Position numbers and translations under genes: made by a program. Shown here piece by piece: positions 22,962-29,996 of a stretch of 29,996 nt of DNA. The stretch is from Purshia tridentata (taxonomy: Eukaryota; Streptophyta; Magnoliopsida; Rosales; Rosaceae). Position 1 is the first letter of the stretch; the number at the start of each line of letters is the position of its first letter. The notes beneath the pieces are model-generated. The model worked only from the letters and a program-made list of their open reading frames with translations. It searched no databases and was not told the origin of the DNA. The stretch is taken from positions 1-29,996 of the forward strand of contig QANT01000763.1 of NCBI GenBank assembly GCA_003254885.1, given 5' to 3'.

Positions 22962-23126
22962 TTACATGCGCTCAATCTCCTGCACCATCGCGTCCGTCTC
23001 TATCATCAGCAACTTCTCTTCTTGAACCATGGGATACTCAAATTTATAATACGCTATACCAAAAACGCCAGCGCCCACCAGGATTTTCGCCGGAGTAATT
23101 CGCCAATACGGTGCATACGGATCCAT
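22962..23126 (-). CDS. Small single-pass membrane protein, 54 aa
   Basis: A short intact frame encodes MDPYAPYWRITPAKILVGAG and then VFGIAYYKFEYPMVQEEKLL, ending EIERM before a TAA stop. A moderately hydrophobic segment (about 13-27, ILVGAGVFGIAYYKF) could span a membrane, followed by an acidic helical tail. Size and layout resemble the small accessory subunits of mitochondrial inner-membrane complexes, but I cannot name the family. Support for a real gene comes from the composition and from an upstream leader carrying AACCCTAA-type boxes. It shares its minus orientation with the next gene. Confidence 0.65.
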   Translation of the reverse strand: MDPYAPYWRITPAKILVGAGVFGIAYYKFEYPMVQEEKLLMIETDAMVQEIERM

Positions 23127-23143
23127 GTTTGGCGATTTGCAGA

Positions 23144-23162
23144 ATTAGGGTTAGGGTTAGGG
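23144..23162 (-). promoter_or_regulatory. Telo-box-like (CCCTAA)3 in the leader of the 54-aa protein gene
   Basis: Three perfect TTAGGG units on the plus strand read CCCTAACCCTAACCCTAA on the transcribed strand, about 20 bases before the start codon. Plant telo-boxes (AAACCCTAA) occur in promoters and leaders of genes for translation and mitochondrial proteins. The repeat here is the six-base type, not the seven-base Arabidopsis-type telomere unit. Confidence 0.6.
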
Positions 23163-23830
23163 AGAGTGGGAGACAAATAAATAAATCTACGTCCGGGCTT
23201 TGGATCCTCAACTGCCCTGCTTTAACCCTAATTGGGCTCGCCTTGCTTCTAAAGCTACGACCAAACCACTTTGAGTGGTGCTATTGCACACCCTTTTTTC
23301 TTTTTTTTCTCATTACACTCCCCACACACCTCTCACATCTAAAATTTCTCATCAATTTTCTTTTGGGATTTAACAATAATGATTTTTTACTTTACTATTT
23401 TTATTTTATCTTTCGGTCAATATCAAAGTCTTTTGTATTTATTTGAGTTAACAAACCCTAACCCCCGTAGTCACTACTATTGAGTTTAAACACCGAGTTA
23501 GACTTACCATACTCTATAGACTAAGTGAAGTATGAGATTACTGTTATTCCACCTTTAGCGGTGGCACGCCCGCATTTCTTGTAACACGTGTTGGAGACCC
23601 AATTAATTATTTAAAAAATTTGATCAAATAAATGGACGAATTAAATATTTTTAATGAATGATAAACAAACGATTTTTGATTTAGTTAAGTTTTTGCAAGA
23701 ATAATCTATTAATAGAGATTTAAAAAATAAACAGTTTAAATCGATATAAAACGACTAGTGTGGCCCCAATAGGGACACCTCAACATAAATAGTTGAGGTA
23801 TACCTCAAGTTCTCAACAGAAGCAGCCTGA

Positions 23831-23930
23831 TATATATCCCCCCCTTCAAAACAAAATAAAACCCTAGAACGGGCTCAAGCTTTAGGAAGAGACTCGCCAT
23901 CCCTTACCGCCTTACGGCACTCCATTTCAG
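23831..23930 (+). other. Orphan promoter and 5' leader exon candidate
   Basis: A TATA-like word (tgatatatatccc, near 23828-23840) is followed about 30 bases on by aaaaccctagaacgggctc, a typical plant leader with a telo-box, then a CT/CG-richer stretch ending in a strong donor (ccatttcag|gtataatg at 23930/23931). No coding exon that could follow it was found in the next 1.2 kb. It could be a non-coding transcript, a gene truncated by later insertions, or chance. Confidence 0.3.
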
Positions 23931-24851
23931 GTATAATGATACTCCATTTTTTCAGAAAAAATATCTCATCTGGGTTCAAATCATGGGGGTAACGATAATG
24001 ATTTTTTTTTTCTTGTCATTTGGTTTTTGAGAAATCAGATTTTATTTTCTTGTAATTCCTGTTGGTTTCTGAGAAATGGTTGGAATACGAAAGTAGATCG
24101 CAGGTGCACAATCGTTGTAGGTTGTAATTTTCTCTTATTTTCCTTTTTTGGTCTATAAAATTATTTCCAACTTACTGGGAGACTTTTGTGGAATGCTAGT
24201 TTTTTTAAACATCCCTTTCCGGTAAGGGAGTTTGTTATTATGTGTTGGAAAAACTGAACTTATTTTATTTTGTGTTAATTAGGGTCCAATTTGAATGTTT
24301 CTAACTCTCTAGTGACTGTCTGTGAGTTTGGTAATGTTATTAATTTGCAACACCACTATGCAAGTAGTTAAAATTACACTATCAGTGCAGATGATTTTTT
24401 TATTTTTTTTAACTTGATGCATCAATTTCCAGAGACACTATGTTAAAATTTTAAAAAATTTCAAGATTTAGAAATTTTAAGCCCTCAAATAACCCAAAAT
24501 ATTATACTGTGAGTAAAACTTGTCCTTTAATCACTTTGTTTTCTTGTCCCATTTTTTGTGTAAAATTCTTTTCCGCTCCTTATGCTAAGCCTTTTGTCAC
24601 CTTTTAAATACATTCACTTGCAATTCTATCTTCAATTTTGGCAATATGCATGCTAACGACATGCTTTACCATACACCCTAGTTGAGGTTTTGGTCAGAAA
24701 ATTGGTCATGTAGGCCAAGTAAAAATGGTAATAAAACATGTCAAGGATTGATGTCCACCTTGGAATTTTATTTAGGTGCGGTGCGAACATCTAACGCTGA
24801 GCGCTCAAAGATGTTAGCAAGTTACGGTGCGGAGAAGAATTTGCGTATCTC

Positions 24852-24879
24852 CAGTGATACCACACAAATGGTATCACTG
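24852..24879. repeat. Perfect 10-bp inverted repeat with 8-base loop
   Basis: The arm cagtgatacc (24852-24861) is followed by acacaaat and then the exact reverse complement ggtatcactg (24870-24879). It sits in anonymous sequence that may derive from a mobile element. No poly(T) or protein context points to a terminator function. Confidence 0.7.
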
Positions 24880-25774
24880 TGATACCCAAGTCCTTCTCGA
24901 TCTATGGTGCGAACATTTGCACCTAACACAAGAGCCCCATTGCATTTCTTGCTTTTATCGTATCGCAAGTCTCAAAATTTTAAACTGACGATAAGACGCT
25001 CGGCTATTTCTTATTGGACTAAACTACTGCTTCACTGGCTTAAAAAAAACCTAGCCTACTATGATTTGGGGCCTTTAATTGTTCGGTAACTATGGTAACA
25101 TGGCTTGTTTTCAGTAGTTGAGGGCAGTGAGCATTTGACCATAAGCAAGTTGACTCGAGGACATCTTCTATAAAATTACAAGAAACCTACATGATAATTA
25201 GCACAACTCACAAGTCCCTGGTAAAACTAAAATATTTACTAAACAAGACACATTTGCTTCAATGATCCAAATATATTACACAAAAAGCATCACTGGAGAA
25301 GCACAAAATAAGATGGTAATCATGGTAGGCCACAAACATTTTCACCCATGATTGTTACACCACAATTGATGAAAGATCAACATGTCAGTCTTTCCAAACT
25401 CACTTTCAGTTAAGTTGTCATCCATACATAATATTTTATAGCATAATGGGTGATTCTGCTACTACATTTCCTTCCTTCCATCCATTCTTGAGCTTCTGCT
25501 TATGACTAAAAAAAAACAAAGGATAGCATTGTCATTCCTGCATTTATGCAGAAAACTAGATGACATGTTCTAGCAGCTTTGTATAAAATACTAGATATAT
25601 TAAGCCAATGTATCACAATGTATTATTTTACAAGATATATTTCAAACATCAATTACAACAAAGGGTAGTAAAATCCCAACATATGAAATGCACATCAAGT
25701 TACTAAAAAAGGAAGTAGATCGAGAGATAATTGGACCAGTAAGAAAACAGCAGATCGAGAGATAAAAACAAAAC

Positions 25775-26112
25775 CTGGTTCGTTTACGATTGAGCTCGGA
25801 GCCTTCAACTGGGTGACCCTATATATGCACACAAGGATGGATGATTATCGTAGCTCGTAGTTGTACAAATAATATAATTCGATAAATGCTCTAATTAAAA
25901 AGATAACAATTAATTAATTAATCAATTATAAGATCAAACCTGATATATTTTGCGCTATACTTCACATCAGACAGTGCATCACCTGGAATTCCACGATTAT
26001 CTATATATGCACCGAGAAATACATATGAAGGAGACATCATGCCAATGAGTGGAATAAGACGGACATATTCAAACAGCTGACTCAATTCGTGTGAATTTTT
26101 TATTCGGAACAT
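25775..26112 (-). CDS. Small membrane-type protein of unknown function, 3' end unresolved
   Basis: Exon 1 (26112-25940) encodes MFRIKNSHELSQLFEYVRLI, then a hydrophobic stretch (PLIGMMSPSYVFLGAYI) and NRGIPGDALSDVKYSAKYI. A donor (atcag|gtttga) joins in phase to exon 2 (25818-25775, acceptor atatatag), continuing VTQLKAPSSIVNEP. The next exon is uncertain: an acceptor gtcataagcag near 25500 would give a frame with a stop near 25420, or exon 2 may be read through. An in-frame ATG at 26184 could add 24 basic residues, but the intervening sequence contains AAACCCTAA (26144-26152) and looks like leader. The protein is likely small and membrane-associated, possibly mitochondrial; the family was not recognised. 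Confidence 0.55.
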
Positions 26113-26630
26113 CGAGTCGAGAGTTTGCCTCTGCCTCTGGGAATTAGGGTTTTCTTTTCCTTTCCTTTTGTTTACAGTATACATAGTAAAAGGGAAGGTA
26201 CGCAACTGCACCGTACACTTGGTCGGTTGGGTTAGAGTTTGGGTTTGGCCTACACTTACTCCAGAGCCTTTTTTATTTTGGGTTAAAACAAATTGGGCCT
26301 ATTGGTAGTGGAATTGGGACTAGTCAAGTTACAAGCACTTGGGATTTGCAGTTAATAATGCTAGAGAGCGAGAGAGAGAGAGACAGAGAGAGAAGGGTAC
26401 ACGCCCGCCCAGTGCGTTCCGTACAATATCTAGAATATTGTATTACCCAATCAATCGTCAAATTAACTTGAATCAATGGTGATAACCAATTCCCCATCTG
26501 AGATCAACCTACAAAATCAGTACCTGCCTAGGTGCCTAATTCCTCTTGTGAAGAATGGATAACAAAAACTCAAAACTACAAAAATTATTGGAATCAGAAA
26601 TATAATACATGTGGCTGCAGCTCGTTGGAC
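26113..26630. other. Promoter region of the small membrane protein gene and 3' UTR of the NEK gene
   Basis: Contains the telo-box AAACCCTAA (minus strand, 26144-26152) and a GA-rich microsatellite-like stretch (about 26364-26393). The part next to 26631 is expected to be 3' UTR of the kinase gene. No other gene was seen. Confidence 0.6.
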
Positions 26631-29600
26631 TTAATCACCCTGCTTGGCAGTATTTTCCTTGATGCTCTTAGTCAACCAAATAGCAGTTTCTCTAGGAGAG
26701 ACCTTCCCAGGCCCAAAAGGCTTCAGCAGCACCCCAAGCTCATCATATCTTTCATGTTGGAGCAATCTTGCACTGAATTCAAGCAGCCCTTCTAAAGCTT
26801 CAGCCCTTTGCTTGAATGATGAGGTGTCAAACCGGCAACGACGTGTGTCTGATGAGGTCCGGCTTGATGCTCCAGCAGTTGCATTTTGATCAGAACATTC
26901 ATCACTTTGAACTTCTCCATCAGCTTGAAACATGCTGCTTTGAGTTCCTTGCCATGCATCAGTGAAACTAAGCTTCCGAGAGGTTTTATCACATATCTGA
27001 ACTGTACATTTGTCCTTCATGATTGATCGGTCACCAGATTGCGGGGAGCCAGACGAGCCTTGCACAGAGGTTGGTGAAGTTCTATGGAAAGGTAAAAATT
27101 GTTCTTCATATAATTTTTCTTCATATGAGGCTAATGGGAATTCAGCTATTCTGTCTATTCGAGGGGAATTGACAGAAACATCAGGAGATTTAATACAGTG
27201 CAGTACACCAACATTTGGCCGGAAAGGGGATTGTTGAATTGCAGCTCTTGTCGGTAATGGCAATGATGCTCTGCGAGTTGTAGTTACTGCTTTTTTCGGA
27301 GTGCACAAAACAGGAACCTGTAAAATAAATTTATAAACAAAAACTACTAAGACTAGCAAAAACTGCCATTCAAAATCTACAAGATATAGCAAAAGTATTA
27401 CCCATTAAACAGTGCTATTATGCAAGCTAAAGTTTGTTTGATGAATAAACTTGAGCTTCTCTTTATTACTCATTCATCAGGTGCGAGAGAGAGAGAGAGA
27501 GAGAGCACATCTCCCAACTGATCTTACCGATGCACGATTCTTTGGCTCCATCCATCTCTTGGGAGTGGCAGAAGCTTTTGGAGTTTTGGAAGCAATTGGC
27601 TGCTTGCAAATAGCTGTTTTTTTATAGGTGCCAACAACAGACAGTCCTGCGAATTCGCGACTCAGATAATTTGGCATCTCATGCATTTCTTGGGTAGAGC
27701 ACAGAGAATCTTGCTCACCTCCAGATATACTAGGATTCAAAGTCCTATCATTGCCCAAAGTATGCCGCTTCTCCTGGTATGTGGAGAAGGGAACATCTTC
27801 TGGCTCTGAAAATCTAGTTTTCTTCAAGTAACTGGGTTCAGGCCACTTGAGTCCGAAAGTTCCATGTCTAGGGATATTGATTTTGAGATGAACCTTGTGA
27901 ACATAAGGCTGAAGGTGTGGATGACCAAGCAGCTGTGCAGCCTGCCACAACCAAAACACTTCAAATGAGATGAAATATACTTTGTTGTCAATCTCTCCTC
28001 TCTCTCCCCCCCCCCCCCNCCCCCTCAAAAAAAAAAACATACTTTTTGCAAGATGCAGACTAGAGAAGAAGTATACATACACTTGGCCTGAGTTCTGGGT
28101 TTTTTCGAAGCATTCTTTTAACAAGCCCTCGACTGAAAATAGAAATAAGCCAAATAATTAGATTAAAAAAAAACACTTGTTAAAGGCAACTTAATCACAT
28201 CTACCTAGAAACACATGGTATTAGAAGTCAGGCAATTAAAGTATCTGTTATTTTTGTCACTTGAACTTGTCAATTTCAAATGTTGTGCAAATGTATGCAA
28301 ATAATTCCTATACAATAAGACAACTAAACGTGCGATTGACGTTCATAACCACAAAAACCAAACATATAACAGAAAAGGACTTACAAGGCACCGGAGTATT
28401 TTGTGGGAAGGGGAGCCACTACGGACCTGTTAATTTTGTTAATCAGTGCTTGTATATCCTGTCCAAGAAACAAGAAATAAATACACAAAAAAGGAAAATG
28501 TGGAAGAAAAGCCTACATACCTGATCCAATATAATATATTTAATCTATTTATATATGTTTGAGAAGAGAGGAAAAGCTAATGGAAGGACTAAAAAATAAA
28601 TAAATAAAACACAAAAGAGGCAAAGCAATGTATATCAAGACATCTGAAAAAACTTACAAATGCTTTAAATGTGGGCTTATGAGAAGTCATTTCATATATG
28701 CAGCACCCTGGATAAAAATTGTTCAATATAACACATATTGCAGCTAAAAAGGAATATTAATGAAGGCCAAGAATTTCCCCATAAAGACAGTGCATACCCA
28801 AAGACCAAATATCTGATTTTGTACCATAAGGTATATCAGCAAGAAGCTCAGGGCACATATAGCTAGGAGTTCCCACAACCTGAATCAAGAAAATGATTCT
28901 TAATATAGATAGCTTCAAGACATTGTGAATAATGGAACTTCGAAGAAGGATCACAGTTACTCACAGAAGAGGCAAGATCATCTGAAGTCAACATTTTGGC
29001 AAGTCCAAAGTCACCTGCTCCCACATTGATCAAATTTCTGTCAGAAAAATTACACTCCCCTTAAGGAGAACTATAGAAGTAATAGGATCACTTACCAAGA
29101 CGTATGTCTTGATCTTTTGTCAAGAATATATTAGAACACTGAAGCAAACATGGAACACTATCAGTACAAAACAGCTCCAGATATTTTGAAAGGAGATAGC
29201 AACACCATCTTTATTAAGTGCACAGAAAGAAATATGTCACTAACCTTGACATCACGATGAAGAATATGATTCATGTGCAAATAATCAAGCGCCATAAGAA
29301 GTTGAACAAGCCACTTACAGAGCTTCTGATGAAAGTTAATTTCCACGATTAGATGAAGAGCATAGTTAAAAGAATGTAATGCCTAAACGGGACTACTGTG
29401 CAAGAAATGTGATCAATAATAAAAAATTGGCTGCAGGAGGAGAAAACGAAGAGAAACACAGAAATTATTATAACTTCAAACCTCTTCAGGGAAAAGAAGA
29501 CCCTTGGCTTTTTTTATAGCTTCTGCCCTGTATGACACGGAAAAGCAGCACAAGTGGCCAAGAACATGCAAGGCTTCAAGTCAAAGCAGATGAATCCACA

Positions 29601-29679
29601 AATTTATAGTTTCAGCACAAAAGAAAACTTACATGTCTCCTCCTTCGCAATACCCTATGATAATGCATACATAGCAACC
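26631..29679 (-). CDS. NEK: NIMA-related serine/threonine kinase (NEK), partial: N-lobe exons beyond the right edge
   Basis: Exons in transcription order: 29679-29633, 29527-29482, 29325-29245, 29138-29096, 29014-28965, 28879-28798, 28707-28658, 28458-28385, 28132-28081, 27941-27528, 27317-26631. All junctions are in phase, giving 541 aa here. Seen: hinge region [16 protein letters not shown], catalytic loop HRDVKCSN, DFG in [10 protein letters not shown], activation segment [15 protein letters not shown], the WSLGCCIYEM helix and RKNPELRP at the end of the kinase domain. The C-terminal extension ends with [17 protein letters not shown] and [15 protein letters not shown], both characteristic of plant NEKs. 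Missing to the right: glycine-rich loop, ATP-binding lysine and alpha-C glutamate, roughly 70 residues by comparison with Arabidopsis NEK2 (AT3G04810, from memory). Plant NEKs act on microtubules in directional cell growth. The catalytic residues present are intact. Confidence 0.93.
27484..27505. repeat. (GA)n microsatellite in a NEK intron
   Basis: About eleven GA units lie in the intron between the last two coding exons of the kinase gene, outside both splice sites. Confidence 0.9.
28008..28024. repeat. Poly(C) tract with one undetermined base in a NEK intron
   Basis: A run of C with N at 28019 is followed by an A run. It lies within the intron between exons 28132-28081 and 27941-27528. 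The ambiguous base probably reflects homopolymer length uncertainty in sequencing. Confidence 0.9.
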
Positions 29680-29996
29680 CTGAGAACAAGAGAATCAATA
29701 AGTAACCAATGTTAAACAAAAGGAACAAACTAGGTTACCATAACTCCAACGGAAAACTAAAAACAATATTAAAAAAGTAATAAATCACAATTTGGGATAA
29801 CAAAAACGAAAGTACTTAGAGAATGCCGAATTCAAATAGGGTTATGTAGATGCTTCTTGCCAAACAGTTGTACATTGACAAGTTACCCAATGAGATTAAG
29901 TGTGCCCAACTACCATCAATGAGAAAGACACCATCAACTCTTCAGGCATTTCCAAAGAGTATGCAATTTAGACAACCAGCCCCCCCAAGCGCCCCC
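29680..29996 (-). other. Intron of the NEK gene running off the window
   Basis: Upstream (in transcription) of the exon beginning at 29679 no frame matching the expected kinase N-lobe was found, so this stretch is read as intron. It ends in a C-rich tail at the window edge (agcccccccaagcgccccc), which is unremarkable apart from its composition. Confidence 0.6.

Larger units (their letters stand above)
23163..25774. other. Large AT-rich intergenic region with repeat fragments and a possible orphan leader exon
   Basis: No convincing protein-coding gene was found in this 2.6-kb stretch. It includes a palindromic CACGTG-containing word (aacacgtgtt, 23583-23592), a leader-like exon (see separate entry), a hairpin-forming inverted repeat (24852-24879), a repeated 'ggtgcgaacat' word (around 24778 and 24906) and a segment related to 22531-22608. 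Open frames between 24682 and 25089 lack splice support and have no recognisable domain. Part of 25190-25774 is probably the 3' end of the minus-strand gene starting at 26112. Confidence 0.5.

Noticed and set aside
23145..23162. Interstitial telomere
   Set aside because: Only three units in a gene leader; far too short for a telomere remnant and better read as a telo-box.
23111..23446. 111-residue plus-strand frame
   Set aside because: It overlaps the leader of the 54-aa gene in antisense and continues into AT-rich DNA with low-complexity hydrophobic residues.
24682..25089. Two successive plus-strand frames of 60-66 residues
   Set aside because: No recognised domain, no splice support, and they overlap an inverted repeat in anonymous DNA.
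27477..28124. Single 215-residue exon as given by the open frame
   Set aside because: The upstream part is intron (including the poly(C) tract) and the downstream part passes the donor at 27527; only 27528-27941 fits the kinase exon chain.
1..29996. CRISPR array, operon or phage features
   Set aside because: No regularly spaced direct repeats; all genes are spliced plant-type units with separate promoters.

Overview
The window is nuclear DNA of a flowering plant, almost certainly a eudicot. The genes have short exons, AT-rich introns with GT..AG borders, AACCCTAA-type leader boxes and GA/CT-rich leaders, and the spliced proteins closely resemble Arabidopsis-type families. A woody rosid such as a Rosaceae species is a guess only. 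I see no bacterial, organellar or viral gene and no intact transposon.

Layout, left to right: a diverged repeat (1-190); PNG1, cytosolic peptide:N-glycanase (+, 482-5732, 17 coding exons, 722 aa); a PITH-domain protein (-, 6631-8988, 8 exons, 178 aa), convergent with PNG1; plastid ribose-5-phosphate isomerase (+, 10556-11401, one exon); a secreted EGF-like cysteine-rich protein with a C-terminal hydrophobic tail (-, 13228-14818, 6 exons, 208 aa); a basic, probably mitochondrial protein of unknown role (+, 17712-18458); a possible orphan exon pair (-, 19296-19562); an IQ67-domain calmodulin-binding protein (+, 20023-21636, 4 exons, 390 aa); a 54-aa membrane microprotein (-, 22962-23126); an orphan leader-like exon (+, about 23861-23930); a second small membrane-type protein (-, about 25775-26112, 3' end unresolved); and a NIMA-related (NEK) kinase (-, 26631 to beyond 29679). 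The kinase's N-lobe exons lie beyond the right edge.

The genes do not form a pathway. Each was rebuilt by hand from splice sites, and reading phase is kept at every junction listed. The order PITH protein, ribose-5-phosphate isomerase, NEK kinase matches, from memory, the AT3G04780-AT3G04790-AT3G04810 neighbourhood of Arabidopsis, so this looks like a conserved block expanded by inserted genes and spacers.

No clearly new biological system was found. The items most worth a second look are the unidentified coding-like exon at 19296-19425, the two small membrane proteins with telo-box leaders, short sequences shared between 22.5 and 25.3 kb, and the in-frame upstream ATG of PNG1.
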